Counted from the stretch's first letter, positions 54,639-64,000 are shown. The stretch: DNA of 64,000 nt from Faecalimonas sp. (GCA_029264305.1 JARICA010000017.1:62001-126000); one strand, 5' to 3'. Numbers and translations are program-made. The notes: a model not told the origin generated them from the sequence alone.

Positions 54639-55406
54639 TTACTCTATAAACTCTATCATATTTTTTCTATATTTTAATGGCAAATGTTTTCTTTGCAATT
54701 TATAATTTTCTCTTTCTTGAATAGAAATACTTTTACAAGTTTCTTTCCATAAATTTTCCATTTGCTTTTCCTTTTTAGAACACGTCTTAGTTTTTACATA
54801 ATCTGGCGTTTCATCAACAACCAAAAACCATTTTTTATTTTTTTGATGTACAACAGTTGTACAATGTACACTGTCATAAATCAGCCAATTTTCTAAAGGA
54901 AGACGATTTGCAAAATGGTCTGCAATGCATACAAGTATTTGGTTTTCCGGTTCTATTTTGGCAAACAATACTCCACCGGAAAGTTCCTTAAATCGCAAAA
55001 TTTCTTTAAAAAAATGTGCTTCATTTAATACTCTTCTGCTCAATTCAAACACCTTATATACGTCTCTATTTCCTAACTGATCACTTATTTTTCTACTATC
55101 AGAAATATGTCTTGCCTCAATCATCATTCCTAATATAGCATCTCCTCTTCCAGCATCCTGTGAAAGAATAGCATGATAAATTTTTTTGTATGCATCCACT
55201 CCTAAATGTTTTAAAATCATTCTTTCTATAGCAATCGATTTATAATATTTTGCTTCACTTTCTTCATATTCACAAAATAATTCTTGTTCTATATTTCCTT
55301 TTAGCACAATCCCCAATTCTTCTCTATTCATCTTTGTTTTCCATGCATCATAAATTCCGGAATAAATCCCTTCCACTGTATTTTCACAAACAAATATTTT
55401 TTTCAT
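54639..55406 (-). CDS. DUF4130/TIGR03915 family putative DNA repair protein
   Basis: The 255-residue protein matches the DUF4130 family found next to a special radical SAM enzyme: it starts FVCENTVEGIYSGIYDAW, has GDAILGMM.A..IS near residue 90, RVLNEAHFFKEILRFKE near 125 and the conserved Lys/Pro-rich DHFANRLPLENWLIYD near 165. In some species the same domain is fused to a uracil-DNA glycosylase-like enzyme, which links it to DNA repair, but its activity is unproven. Its start overlaps the radical SAM gene's end by 23 bases, so the two proteins are surely coexpressed. Confidence 0.88.
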   Translation of the reverse strand: MKKIFVCENTVEGIYSGIYDAWKTKMNREELGIVLKGNIEQELFCEYEESEAKYYKSIAIERMILKHLGVDAYKKIYHAILSQDAGRGDAILGMMIEARHISDSRKISDQLGNRDVYKVFELSRRVLNEAHFFKEILRFKELSGGVLFAKIEPENQILVCIADHFANRLPLENWLIYDSVHCTTVVHQKNKKWFLVVDETPDYVKTKTCSKKEKQMENLWKETCKSISIQERENYKLQRKHLPLKYRKNMIEFIE

Positions 55407-56718
55407 CGAAAACTTGTTCCTTTCTAAAATTCACATCATCAAATAAAGACAACTGTCTATACGTCATTTCTTGAATATGATTTGGCATTTTCCCTTGAGC
55501 ATTTAACAAATTTCTCATGATATAATCTTCATCCATCTTAGTCGGATACATCATTTTCCCATTACAAGTCAGAAAATATAGTGCTCTCTTTAAAACCACA
55601 CCCATTTTCTTTAAATCTTCAAAAGTAAGACTTGTCATTTTCCTCGCTTTTATAATTCTAGTCGCTGATTTATGTGCTATTCCCGGAACACGTAAAAGAG
55701 TATAATAATCTGCTGTATTTATCTCTACAGGAAAACACTCCAAATGTTTCAATGCCCAATCACATTTTGGATCAAGTAAAATATTAAAATTCGGATTTTC
55801 TTCAGAAAGCAATTCTTTCGCTTCAAATCCATAATACCGAAGCAACCAATCCGCCTGATACAGCCTATGTTCTCGTAAAAGTGGAGGAGTTTCAAGTAAT
55901 TTTCCTGGTAAATTACAATCATCATTCACTTTGACAAATGCAGAATAAAAAACTCGCTTTAGTCCAAATCCTTTATACAAAGATTCTGTCACTTGCATAA
56001 TTTGAAAATCTGTTTCTTGTGTTGCTCCTATAATCATTTGTGTACTTTGTCCAGCTGGAACAAACTTAGGTGCTTCTTTATATAAAACTATCTCCTGTCT
56101 ATTCTCATTCATAATATTTTGAACAAATCGCATTGGTTTCAATATATTCTCTCTTGTCTTATGTGGTGCAAGAAGACGTAACCCCTCAGCAGTAGGCAAT
56201 TCTAAATTCACACTCATTCTATCTGCCAAAAATCCTGTCTTCTGTATCAACTCCTGACTCGCACCTGGAATTGCTTTCACATGAATATATCCTTGAAATT
56301 TATATTCTGTCCGCAATTTATAAAGTGTTTGATATAAAAGTTCCATAGTATAATTGGGATTTCTTATCACTCCTGAACTCAAAAATAAACCCTCGATATA
56401 ATTCCTTCGATAAAACTCCATAGTTAAATCACATACTTCTCCTGGTGTAAAAGAAGTTCTTAGGATATCATTCGAAGAACGATTCACGCAATATTTACAA
56501 TCAAAAATACACTCATTTGTAAATAAAATTTTCAACAATGAAATGCAACGTCCATCCGCAGAAAAACTGTGACATATTCCAGATTTCACACAATTCCCAA
56601 TTCCCGTTCCATCATTCATTCTACTCACACCACTAGAGGTGCATGCTACATCATATTTTGCTGCATCCGTTAATATATTCAGTTTTTCTTCTATAGTCAT
56701 CTTCTCTGCAATTTTCAT
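55384..56718 (-). CDS. Putative DNA modification/repair radical SAM protein (TIGR03916 family)
   Basis: The 444-residue protein has a CxxxCxxC cluster motif (Cys70, Cys74, Cys77 in ECIFDCKYCVNR), extra conserved cysteines before it (Cys26, 43, 49, 58), and the SAM barrel motifs LFLSSGVIRN near 115 and SVNLELPTAEGL near 175. A helix-hairpin-helix DNA-binding motif follows near 345-360 (LLRVPGIAHKSATRII). This matches the radical SAM family always paired with DUF4130. The chemistry on DNA is unknown. GAGGG precedes the ATG; it is the first gene of the two-gene unit. Confidence 0.9.
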   Translation of the reverse strand: MKIAEKMTIEEKLNILTDAAKYDVACTSSGVSRMNDGTGIGNCVKSGICHSFSADGRCISLLKILFTNECIFDCKYCVNRSSNDILRTSFTPGEVCDLTMEFYRRNYIEGLFLSSGVIRNPNYTMELLYQTLYKLRTEYKFQGYIHVKAIPGASQELIQKTGFLADRMSVNLELPTAEGLRLLAPHKTRENILKPMRFVQNIMNENRQEIVLYKEAPKFVPAGQSTQMIIGATQETDFQIMQVTESLYKGFGLKRVFYSAFVKVNDDCNLPGKLLETPPLLREHRLYQADWLLRYYGFEAKELLSEENPNFNILLDPKCDWALKHLECFPVEINTADYYTLLRVPGIAHKSATRIIKARKMTSLTFEDLKKMGVVLKRALYFLTCNGKMMYPTKMDEDYIMRNLLNAQGKMPNHIQEMTYRQLSLFDDVNFRKEQVFDEKNICL

Positions 56719-56790
56719 TATTCCCTCGAATATATGTTCTTTTTTCTTATTTTACCATACAGAACGTATGTTTGCAATTCTTTTCACATA

Positions 56791-56824
56791 AAAAGGATGC
56801 ATTTTATTTCATGCATCCCTTTTA
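56791..56824 (-). terminator. Terminator after the Mrp ATPase gene
   Basis: GGATGCAT and ATGCATCC arms (within 56791-56823) form a hairpin with flanking A/T runs, six bases past the stop codon. Confidence 0.85.
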
Positions 56825-56830
56825 TAAAAA

Positions 56831-57667
56831 CTATATTAATTTTTCAATAGCATCCTTTAAATACTCATGATGCACTTCGTAAAATTTTTCCTGTTCTACC
56901 ATTTCTGCTAATTTTGGATCGATTGGCATTTTCCCAAGTACATCCATGTTCAATTCTTTCGCAATCTCATCTACTCGGCTCTCTCCAAATACCGAAATTT
57001 TCTTTTTACAGTCCGGGCATTCCAAATAACTGAAATTTTCCACAATTCCTAAAATAGGTATATCCATCTGTTTTGCCATGTAATAAGCTTTTTTCACAAT
57101 CATTTGAACTAAATCTTGTGGAGAAGATACAATCACAACACTATCAACAGGAAGCGATTGGAATACTGTAAGAGGAACATCTCCTGTTCCAGGAGGCATA
57201 TCTACAAACAAATAATCTAAATCTCCCCAAAGTACTTCATTCCAAAACTGTTTTACTACTCCTGCAATAATCGGTCCTCTCCAAATAACAGGTGTATCTT
57301 CTGAGTCTAACAAAAGATTTACCGACATAATTCTCGTTTCATCTTTTGCTATACATGGAAACATACCTAATTCATTTCCCACTGCATGCTCATGAATTCC
57401 ATACATTTTTGGAATAGATGGTCCTGTAATGTCTGCATCAAGAATACCTACTGAATACCCCTGTTCTCTCATCATTCTTGCAAGAGACGCTGTGACCATA
57501 GACTTTCCGACACCGCCTTTACCACTGACAACCCCTATTACTTTTTTAACATGTGTATATTCATTTGCTGGAACTTTTAAATCCATTTTACTTGGACAAG
57601 AACTAGCATGTTCACAAGACGAACAACTTTCTGCTGAACATGAACTTGTCTTTTCCTTTTCTTCCAT
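56831..57667 (-). CDS. Mrp/NBP35-type iron-sulfur carrier ATPase
   Basis: The 278-residue P-loop protein shows the deviant Walker A GVVSGKGGVGKSMV near residue 45, LDADITGPSIPK near 75, DMPPGTGDV near 160 and a CxxC (CPDCKKK) near 220. Such ApbC/Mrp proteins hold and transfer Fe-S clusters to apoproteins. A Cys-rich N-terminal extension (SCSAESCSSC and CPSK, about 9-28) is extra and may hold another cluster. The ATG at 57667 is eight bases from AGGAAG; a GTG at 57676 is less likely. It is just downstream of ridA's position on the minus strand (12 bases). Confidence 0.9.
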   Translation of the reverse strand: MEEKEKTSSCSAESCSSCEHASSCPSKMDLKVPANEYTHVKKVIGVVSGKGGVGKSMVTASLARMMREQGYSVGILDADITGPSIPKMYGIHEHAVGNELGMFPCIAKDETRIMSVNLLLDSEDTPVIWRGPIIAGVVKQFWNEVLWGDLDYLFVDMPPGTGDVPLTVFQSLPVDSVVIVSSPQDLVQMIVKKAYYMAKQMDIPILGIVENFSYLECPDCKKKISVFGESRVDEIAKELNMDVLGKMPIDPKLAEMVEQEKFYEVHHEYLKDAIEKLI

Positions 57668-57679
57668 TTCTTTCACTTC

Positions 57680-58057
57680 CTATTCTTCTACTACTGCAAT
57701 CATTTCTACTTCACAAAGTACATTTTTAGGCAAAGTTTTTACCGCAACACAACTTCTTGCTGGTTTAGATGTAAAATATTTTGCATAAACCTCATTAAAT
57801 GCTGCAAAATCTGCCATATCGCTTAAGAAGCAAGTTGTTTTCAACACTTGATCAAATGAACTTCCTGCCGCTTTTAATACTTCGCCAGCATTTTTACAAA
57901 CCTGTTCAGTTTGTCCTATAATATCTTCTGCTTCAACAGCATCTGTTTCTGGATTAATTGCTATTTGACCTGCAGAATAAAAAATTCCGTTATGCACATA
58001 TCCTTGTGAATATGGTCCTAACGCTTTTGGTGCCTTTTCTGTTGATACTACTTTCAT
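57680..58057 (-). CDS. ridA: RidA family enamine/imine deaminase
   Basis: The 125-residue protein is a full-length RidA/YjgF: KAPKALGPYSQGYVHNG, SAGQIAINPET near residue 30, and the catalytic arginine region ARSCVAVKTLPKNVLCEVEMIA near 103. It hydrolyses reactive 2-aminoacrylate-type enamines made by PLP enzymes. AAGGAG precedes the ATG. It stands upstream of the Mrp gene by 12 bases and probably shares its transcript. Confidence 0.93.
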   Translation of the reverse strand: MKVVSTEKAPKALGPYSQGYVHNGIFYSAGQIAINPETDAVEAEDIIGQTEQVCKNAGEVLKAAGSSFDQVLKTTCFLSDMADFAAFNEVYAKYFTSKPARSCVAVKTLPKNVLCEVEMIAVVEE

Positions 58058-58100
58058 TCTTAAAATCTCCTTTATTATAAATTTAAAATGCTACTGCATT

Positions 58101-59510
58101 TCAGTATGAAGCATCTGCCAAATCATCACGGGTAACATCTTTCAGCCATTTATAACTGAAGAACCGTTTAATTGTAAATGGCAATTTAATAATTTCATCA
58201 CTCATTAGTATAACATAAACTACCGGTACACTACAATGGAATATAAATGCTGCTATAGCACCTAGAAGGATCGAACATCCCCACATTGTTCCAACATCTA
58301 ATGCTAAGCCAAATTTTGTATCTCCGCCAGAACGAAAAACTCCCACTACAAGTGTACAGTTAACTGCTTGTGCTATAGCGAAATAAGACATAACAAAAAA
58401 CATAAATGCAAGATAACCTTCTGCTTCTTTTGATAAAGCCATTGTTGTATTGGCTATTGGTATAGAAATTAAAATCATTGCCGCACCCATAATCCCTAAA
58501 ATTAGACTCACTAATGTAAATCTTTTTCCATATGCTTTAGCATGTTCCAATTTTTTCTCTCCAATTGTTTTTCCTAGATAAATTGCTGTCGCATTCGATA
58601 CCCCAAACACAACAACTTGCGCCAATTGTCTAATCACCTGTGCCACTGAATTAGCAGCCACTGCTGCGCTTCCTAAATGTCCAATAATTGCTGTGTTTGC
58701 CGAACTTCCCATTCCCCACATCAATTCATTTAATACAACCGGTAGAGAATATACAAGATAATCTTTTAACAATATTTTGTCTGTATGCCACAAATCATAT
58801 AGTCTAATTTTTACGACTTTATTTTTAAAATGTGCATAGCACATAACAATAATAAATTCCAAAATTCTTGATAACAAAGTTCCAATAGCTGCACCACGCA
58901 CACCTAACACTGGAAATCCTAACAATCCATAAATTAAAATCGCATTAATTGTAACATTCACACAAAGCGATAACATATATACAACCGTTGCAATCACAAC
59001 TCGCTCAATACTTCGCATAATATTCAAATATACTTGTGTAAACGCCATAAAAATATACGAACAACCTACTATACGTAAATATTTTACACCTTCCGCAATT
59101 ACAGAAGGTTCATTTGTATATATTCTCATTAATATTTCAGGAAAAAATAAAGCACCCATACCAAAAATAAGAGCAACAACGCATCCGAACCGCAGTCCCA
59201 TTCCCAATATTTTCTCAATTGTTCTCGTATCACCTTTTCCCCAATATTGTGCTGTTAAAACAGTTGCCCCCGATGTAATCCCCATAAAAATCAATGTCAT
59301 AATAAATTGAATTTGTCCAGCCAAAGAAGCACCAGAAAGTACATCTTCACTAACAGCACCAAGCATCATAATATCCGCTGCCGTTACACCCACATTAATC
59401 AAGTTTTGCAATGCCATTGGAATAACAAGCAAAATTACACTTTTATAAAATTGTTTCCAATTAATATGTAATCCATTTTTAGCCTGTCGTTCTCTCCTTC
59501 TAGTAAACAT
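58101..59510 (-). CDS. MATE family efflux transporter
   Basis: The 469-residue membrane protein has twelve hydrophobic segments in two halves, with the MATE features MALQNLINVGVTAADIMMLG near residue 35 and GSSANTAIIGHLG near 265. MATE proteins export drugs, cations or metabolites by Na+ or H+ exchange; the substrate is unknown. GAGGAG overlaps the end of lgt 12 bases upstream, so it is cotranscribed with lgt. Confidence 0.9.
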   Translation of the reverse strand: MFTRRRERQAKNGLHINWKQFYKSVILLVIPMALQNLINVGVTAADIMMLGAVSEDVLSGASLAGQIQFIMTLIFMGITSGATVLTAQYWGKGDTRTIEKILGMGLRFGCVVALIFGMGALFFPEILMRIYTNEPSVIAEGVKYLRIVGCSYIFMAFTQVYLNIMRSIERVVIATVVYMLSLCVNVTINAILIYGLLGFPVLGVRGAAIGTLLSRILEFIIVMCYAHFKNKVVKIRLYDLWHTDKILLKDYLVYSLPVVLNELMWGMGSSANTAIIGHLGSAAVAANSVAQVIRQLAQVVVFGVSNATAIYLGKTIGEKKLEHAKAYGKRFTLVSLILGIMGAAMILISIPIANTTMALSKEAEGYLAFMFFVMSYFAIAQAVNCTLVVGVFRSGGDTKFGLALDVGTMWGCSILLGAIAAFIFHCSVPVVYVILMSDEIIKLPFTIKRFFSYKWLKDVTRDDLADASY

Positions 59511-59521
59511 AACTTTCTCCT

Positions 59522-60277
59522 CTAATTATCCTGTTTCTTCTTTTTCAATAACGCTAATAAAATTAATCCTCCTCCAAGAATAAAAATAGAAATAAATTGT
59601 GAAGTAGAAAGCACACTCACATTTCCACGGGGATCGTTTCGCAAACATTCGATTAAAAATCTTCCTACACTATAAAAAATCATATAGGAAACAACAACAA
59701 TTCCATCTCTTTTTTTCTTTTTTGCAATATATATCAATAAGAAAAAATGCAAAAAGTCTGCCCCACTAGATAATAATTGTGTTGGTATTAAAGATACTCC
59801 ATTTGGTGCAAACGGCGAGTCATGAAAAACAATGCCATACCATGCATTCGTTTCTCTTCCATAGCAACACCCTGCCAAAAAACAACCAATTCTTCCAAAT
59901 CCTTGTGCAAGAGCTAAAGATGGAACTGCCACATCAAAATATTTACACACCGGAAGTTTTTTCCATTTGCAGTAAATATATGCTCCAAGTATCCCTCCAA
60001 GTATTCCTCCATAAACAACAAATCCTTCCGAAAAACTCAATATCATCTTTGGGTTTTTCAAAATACTGTCAAGTTCTGTAAGGAAAAATAATAATTTTGC
60101 CCCAATTACTCCTCCAACAAGCCCTAAAATTCCTAAACCATATATATGATCTTCTTTTAATCCTTGTTTTTTCGCTGTAGATTCAGCAACTAAAAATGCC
60201 AAAACTATTCCAATCGCAATCATCAACCCATAACTATACACTGTAATTGGTCCTATTTCTAATAATTTATATTTCAT
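59522..60277 (-). CDS. lgt: Prolipoprotein diacylglyceryl transferase
   Basis: Lgt moves diacylglycerol from phosphatidylglycerol to the lipobox cysteine of lipoproteins. The 251-residue membrane protein has seven hydrophobic segments, the start YSYGLMIAIGI, the family signature around FGRIGCFLAGCCYGRET near residue 126, and VGRFLIECLRND near 206. It is at the short end for the family. GAGGTG precedes the ATG. The MATE gene follows directly. Confidence 0.95.
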   Translation of the reverse strand: MKYKLLEIGPITVYSYGLMIAIGIVLAFLVAESTAKKQGLKEDHIYGLGILGLVGGVIGAKLLFFLTELDSILKNPKMILSFSEGFVVYGGILGGILGAYIYCKWKKLPVCKYFDVAVPSLALAQGFGRIGCFLAGCCYGRETNAWYGIVFHDSPFAPNGVSLIPTQLLSSGADFLHFFLLIYIAKKKKRDGIVVVSYMIFYSVGRFLIECLRNDPRGNVSVLSTSQFISIFILGGGLILLALLKKKKQDN

Positions 60278-60340
60278 CTTTTCACCTCACTTGTTTCTTA
60301 TTCTACATGAAAGAAATCAAAAAATCTATTCCCTTTACAT

Positions 60341-60388
60341 AAAAATTTCCTAAATGCCACAATTACACCTGACATTTAGGAAATTTTT
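60341..60388 (-). terminator. Strong terminator after the dnaK-dnaJ-GNAT unit
   Basis: A perfect 16-bp stem (60341-60356 against 60373-60388) with a 16-base loop begins within the stop codon of the GNAT gene and continues into T-rich sequence on both strands. Confidence 0.9.
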
Positions 60389-60914
60389 AATTTAACTTTT
60401 CATATGCTACACGCAAAGTATCTCCCACCGTATTTTTATAATCTACTATTCCACAATAAGAAAAACCTTGCTTTTCTAAAAAGTTCTTCATAGCCAAATT
60501 TTTCTCATGAGTATCTATTCTAAGGCTTGTCCGATTTTGTTCTATACATATTTTTTCAGCAAAAGAAATCAGTTTTTTCGCAACTTTTTTTCTTCGATAC
60601 TTTTCAGCTACAGCCATACGATGAATAGTCATATATTCTTGTTTATCTGTCAACCAACCTTGTCCCTTTATTTCCTCATAACACACTTCTGGAACAATTG
60701 ACACAACCATAACACCTACTATTTCCGTATCACAAACTGCTACATAACATTCCTCTAAAGAAATATCCTTCCTGAATACCTCTTCCGTTGGATAACCATT
60801 CTGCCATTGATCCATATCAAACTTTCGCATAAATACTCTTGCTTCTTCAATGATTTCCATTATTCTTGCCAAATCAGATACTTCTGCCTGACGACACACA
60901 ATTTGTTTTTTCAT
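60387..60914 (-). CDS. GNAT family N-acetyltransferase
   Basis: The 175-residue single-domain protein shows the GNAT core: VCDTEIVGVMVVS near residue 70, IHRMAVAEKYRRKKVAKKLI near 105 (acetyl-CoA loop) and NFLEKQGFSYCGIVDY near 145. It is of the general YkkB/YhfO-like type with unknown substrate. GAGGA overlaps the end of dnaJ and sets the ATG at 60914, two bases before the dnaJ stop region, so it is the last gene of the chaperone operon. Confidence 0.88.
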   Translation of the reverse strand: MKKQIVCRQAEVSDLARIMEIIEEARVFMRKFDMDQWQNGYPTEEVFRKDISLEECYVAVCDTEIVGVMVVSIVPEVCYEEIKGQGWLTDKQEYMTIHRMAVAEKYRRKKVAKKLISFAEKICIEQNRTSLRIDTHEKNLAMKNFLEKQGFSYCGIVDYKNTVGDTLRVAYEKLN

Positions 60915-60915
60915 T

Positions 60916-62106
60916 TTAATCCTCAAAAGTTTCTTTTAATTTATCCATAAACCCTTTTTTCTTTGGCTTTTTCTTTTCCTCTTCCACCATTGTTTCTTCT
61001 TGATGTAAAGAATTTCCTGTTAATGCATCAAATTTACGAAGTGCCTCTTTTGCTTCTGCACTTAGTTTTTCTGGTGTTTGAATCACTAACGTTACATAGT
61101 GGTCGCCACGCAATTGTGGGTTACGAAGAGAAGGAACCCCTTTTCCTTTTAATCGCACTTTTGTATCTGTCTTAGTGCCTGGTTTTACAGTATAAAGTAC
61201 ATCTCCATCAACTGTTTTAATACGAACATCTCCACCTAAAGCTGCTTGGGCAAATGTAATTGGTGCTGTTGAAAAAATATGTACATCTTGTCTTTGGAAA
61301 ATAGGATGTCTGGATACTGTAACTTCCACAAGTAAATCTCCTCTAGGACCTCCATTTACTCCCGGTTCTCCTTTATCACGAATTCTTACACTTTGACCAT
61401 TGTCAATTCCCGCAGGGATTGATACCTGAATTGTCTTTTTAACAGAAATATAACCTGTTCCACCACAATCCGAACATTTTTCTCTAATAATTTTTCCACT
61501 TCCATGACAATCTGGACAAGTCTGTACATTTTGGACTGTTCCAAAGAAAGATTGCTGTGTATAAACAACTTGCCCTTTTCCACCACATTTCGAACAAGTT
61601 TCAGGACTTGTTCCTGGCTTAGCTCCTGTTCCGTTACATGTTTTACAAGGCTCTTTCAAAATAACTTCTAATTCCTTTTCACAGCCAAAAACTGCCTCTT
61701 CAAATGTAATACGAACTCCTTTGCGAACATTCGCACCTTTCATTGGTCCATTGTTTGCACGCCCTGAACGGCGTCCACCTCCGCCAAAGAAATCTCCAAA
61801 AATATCTCCAAAAATATCTCCAAAATCAGCACTGCTAAATCCGCCGAAACCTCCAGCTCCTCCAGCACCGCCTCCTTCAAATGCAGCATGGCCAAATTGG
61901 TCATATTGTCGACGTTTTTCCGCATCACTTAACACGGCATATGCTTCTGACGCCTCTTTAAATTTCTTCTCAGCTTCCGCATCTCCCGGATTCATATCAG
62001 GATGATATTTTTTGGCTAATACTCTATATGCTTTTTTCAGTGTTGCATCATCAGCATTTCTGTCAACCCCCAACACTTCATAATAATCTCTTTTTGTTTC
62101 AGCCAT
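60916..62106 (-). CDS. dnaJ: Chaperone protein DnaJ
   Basis: The 396-residue co-chaperone stimulates DnaK ATPase and delivers clients. It has a J domain with HPD ([10 protein letters not shown] near residue 34), a long Gly/Phe-rich linker (about 75-115), four CxxCxGxG zinc repeats ([32 protein letters not shown], about 155-220) and the C-terminal beta domains. It is a class I DnaJ of normal length with a basic C-terminal tail. AAAGGT precedes the ATG. Confidence 0.97.
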   Translation of the reverse strand: MAETKRDYYEVLGVDRNADDATLKKAYRVLAKKYHPDMNPGDAEAEKKFKEASEAYAVLSDAEKRRQYDQFGHAAFEGGGAGGAGGFGGFSSADFGDIFGDIFGDFFGGGGRRSGRANNGPMKGANVRKGVRITFEEAVFGCEKELEVILKEPCKTCNGTGAKPGTSPETCSKCGGKGQVVYTQQSFFGTVQNVQTCPDCHGSGKIIREKCSDCGGTGYISVKKTIQVSIPAGIDNGQSVRIRDKGEPGVNGGPRGDLLVEVTVSRHPIFQRQDVHIFSTAPITFAQAALGGDVRIKTVDGDVLYTVKPGTKTDTKVRLKGKGVPSLRNPQLRGDHYVTLVIQTPEKLSAEAKEALRKFDALTGNSLHQEETMVEEEKKKPKKKGFMDKLKETFED

Positions 62107-62140
62107 TTTTTATCTACCTTTCATATTTATTTACAAGGAA

Positions 62141-62178
62141 GTTCTGCGAAATTTGAACTTCCTCAAATTCCGCAGAAC
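62141..62178. other. Hairpin between dnaK and dnaJ
   Basis: GTTCTGCG-AATTTG arms (62141-62155 with 62164-62178, one mismatch) form a stable hairpin without a U-run, about 26 bases past dnaK. It may protect or process the dnaK mRNA relative to dnaJ. Confidence 0.6.
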
Positions 62179-62204
62179 AACTTTTCATTTATTTCTTATT
62201 GAAA

Positions 62205-64000
62205 TTAAACTTCTTTATAATCTCCGTCAACTACATCATCACCATTAAATCCTTCTGGTGCTGGACCTGCTTGTTGCTCTGGTGCTGGACCTGCCTGTTG
62301 TGCGCCTGCACCTGCTTGTTCATACATCTTTGTAAATAGCTGTTGTGCACTTGCCATTAATTTTTCTTTTCCAGCTTTAATTTCTTCAACCTGTGCATCT
62401 GTAATATTTTCAGGTGTTGATTTTGCTAAAATATCTTTTAATGCTTGAATATCTGCTTCAACTGTTGCTTTTTCGTTTGCATCAATTTTATCTCCAACTT
62501 CACTTAATGCTTTTTCTGTTTGGAAAATCATTGCATCAGCATCGTTTCTTGCATCAATTGCTTCTTTACGTTTTTTATCTTGTGCTTCAAATTCTGCTGC
62601 TTCTTTTACAGCCTTTTCAATATCGCTATCTGACATATTAGATCCTGCTGTAATTGTAATATGTTGTTCTTTTCCTGTTCCTAAATCTTTTGCAGATACA
62701 TTTACAATACCATTTGCATCAATGTCAAATGTAACTTCAATCTGAGGGATTCCACGTGGTGCTGGAGCAATTCCATCAAGTCTAAATTGTCCAAGTGATT
62801 TGTTATCTCTTGCAAACTGTCTTTCACCTTGTACAACATTGATATCTACTGCTGATTGATTATCTGCTGCTGTAGAGAAGATTTGACTTTTCTTTGTTGG
62901 AATTGTTGTATTTCTTTCAATTAATCTTGTTGCAATACCACCCATTGTTTCAATAGATAATGAAAGTGGAGTTACATCAAGTAATAAAATATCGCCTGCA
63001 CCAGCATCTCCTGCTAATTTACCACCTTGAACAGATGCTCCTAAAGCAACACATTCATCTGGGTTTAATGTTTTACTTGGTTCTTTTCCTGTTAACTGTT
63101 TTACTTTGTCTTGAACAGCTGGAATACGTGTAGAACCACCTACTAATAATACTTGGCCTAATTCAGATGCTACTAATCCTGCATCTGATAATGCTCTTGT
63201 TACAGGTTCAGCTGTTCTTTCAACTAAATCATGTGTTAATTCATCAAATTTAGCTCTTGTAAGATTCATATCAAAATGTTTTGGACCTTCTGCTGTTGCT
63301 GTAATAAATGGTAAGTTAATATTTGTTGTTGTTGCTGAAGAAAGTTCTTTTTTCGCTTTTTCTGCTGCTTCTTTTAATCTCTGAAGTGCCATTTTATCAC
63401 TAGATAAGTCAACACCTTCCATACGTTTAAATTCAGCTAACATATAATCTGTAATTTTCTGGTCGAAATCATCTCCACCAAGTTTGTTATCTCCTGCTGT
63501 CGATAATACTTCGATAACTCCATCACCAATTTCGATAATAGAAACGTCAAATGTACCACCACCAAGGTCATATACCATGATTTTCTGTTCTTTTTCATTA
63601 TCAAGACCATATGCAAGTGCTGCAGCTGTTGGTTCGTTGATAATACGTTTTACATCAAGTCCAGCAATCTTACCTGCATCTTTTGTTGCCTGACGCTGAG
63701 CATCGTTAAAGTAAGCAGGAACTGTAATAACTGCTTCTGAAACTTTTTCTCCTAAGTAACTTTCAGCATCTGCTTTTAATTTCTGAAGTACCATAGCTGA
63801 AATTTCTTGTGGAGAATATTTTTTATCATCAATTGCTACTTTATAATCTGTACCCATTTCTCTTTTAATAGATGAAATTGTTTTATCTGCGTTTGTTACA
63901 GCCTGACGTTTTGCAGGTTCTCCAACTAAACGTTCTCCTGTTTTTGTAAATGCAACAACAGATGGTGTTGTTCTTGCTCCCTCTGTATTTGCAATTACTG
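62205..64000 (-). CDS. dnaK: Chaperone protein DnaK, 5' end outside the window
   Basis: The Hsp70 chaperone runs off the right edge; the first 25-30 codons are missing. The visible frame begins [17 protein letters not shown] and continues with [58 protein letters not shown], and the linker [16 protein letters not shown] before the substrate-binding domain. The C-terminal tail carries a duplicated AGPAPEQQ and ends DGDYKEV. dnaJ follows after about 98 bases with a hairpin between, and grpE and hrcA would be expected to the right. Confidence 0.97.
   Translation of the reverse strand, partial: VIANTEGARTTPSVVAFTKTGERLVGEPAKRQAVTNADKTISSIKREMGTDYKVAIDDKKYSPQEISAMVLQKLKADAESYLGEKVSEAVITVPAYFNDAQRQATKDAGKIAGLDVKRIINEPTAAALAYGLDNEKEQKIMVYDLGGGTFDVSIIEIGDGVIEVLSTAGDNKLGGDDFDQKITDYMLAEFKRMEGVDLSSDKMALQRLKEAAEKAKKELSSATTTNINLPFITATAEGPKHFDMNLTRAKFDELTHDLVERTAEPVTRALSDAGLVASELGQVLLVGGSTRIPAVQDKVKQLTGKEPSKTLNPDECVALGASVQGGKLAGDAGAGDILLLDVTPLSLSIETMGGIATRLIERNTTIPTKKSQIFSTAADNQSAVDINVVQGERQFARDNKSLGQFRLDGIAPAPRGIPQIEVTFDIDANGIVNVSAKDLGTGKEQHITITAGSNMSDSDIEKAVKEAAEFEAQDKKRKEAIDARNDADAMIFQTEKALSEVGDKIDANEKATVEADIQALKDILAKSTPENITDAQVEEIKAGKEKLMASAQQLFTKMYEQAGAGAQQAGPAPEQQAGPAPEGFNGDDVVDGDYKEV
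62254..62301. repeat. Two tandem 24-base repeats in the dnaK tail
   Basis: Units 62254-62277 and 62278-62301 differ at only two positions and encode the repeated QQAGPAPE segment in the flexible C-terminus. Confidence 0.85.

Noticed and set aside
61721..62005. A proline-rich plus-strand frame of 94 codons
   Set aside because: It is the shadow of the glycine-rich linker of dnaJ on the other strand.

Overview
The window is AT-rich chromosomal DNA from an endospore-forming, anaerobic, low-GC Firmicute, most likely a gut Lachnospiraceae-type clostridium. Pointers are a class III (oxygen-sensitive) ribonucleotide reductase, a GerA germinant-receptor subunit, SigH, T-box leaders, single-chain PurL, and two cell-surface enzymes ending in a VKTGD-type sorting signal. 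Most genes lie on the minus strand, with short gaps, good Shine-Dalgarno sites and intrinsic terminators, as expected for a conserved core region on one replichore.

Layout: 1-7.1 kb, end of an NSS-type transporter, DegV, an orphan GerA subunit with a forespore-like promoter, nrdD-nrdG-dut behind an NrdR-like box, and a YibE/F membrane protein. 7.1-10.6 kb, a wall-anchored metallophosphoesterase behind PhoP-like direct repeats, an unknown membrane protein and the remnant of a sigma-like gene. 10.6-14.7 kb, ASCH protein, metA (Glu111, acetyl-CoA type), AI-2E family transporter, a metal-efflux-type permease and a DUF1540 protein. 14.7-19.4 kb, threonine T-box, hotdog thioesterase and thrS, udk, YdcF and a SEC-C protein. 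19.5-28.3 kb, two small genes, asnA, purA, cardiolipin synthase, a MocR-type regulator with a GrpB-fold gene, and glnS. 28.4-35.6 kb, a possible small RNA, tRNA-Thr and the conserved Firmicutes block ispF...cysE-cysS-mrnC-rlmB-sigH, with a cysteine T-box before cysE.

35.7-41.2 kb is one gene for an 1809-residue surface protein that joins a GH123-like hexosaminidase, Big_2 domains, LamG and a sialidase-type propeller, which suggests host glycan foraging. 41.4-46.1 kb holds a small unknown protein, tRNA-Met, gdhA, ktrB-ktrA and a KdpE-like regulator. 46.3-51.8 kb holds purL, a TIGR01906 membrane protein and a LysR regulator. 51.9-56.7 kb is the most interesting patch: a RecB-type nuclease fused to an XPD/DinG helicase, an HPr-like protein without its phosphorylatable histidine, and the uncharacterised DUF4130/radical-SAM DNA repair pair. 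56.8-64 kb holds an Mrp ATPase, RidA, a MATE transporter, lgt, a GNAT, dnaJ and most of dnaK, which runs off the right edge.

No CRISPR array, complete insertion sequence, prophage or rRNA was seen. Functions are assigned by recognising motifs and family patterns by eye; no database search was run. Start codons were moved from the longest ORF to the best ribosome binding site where the sequence allowed.
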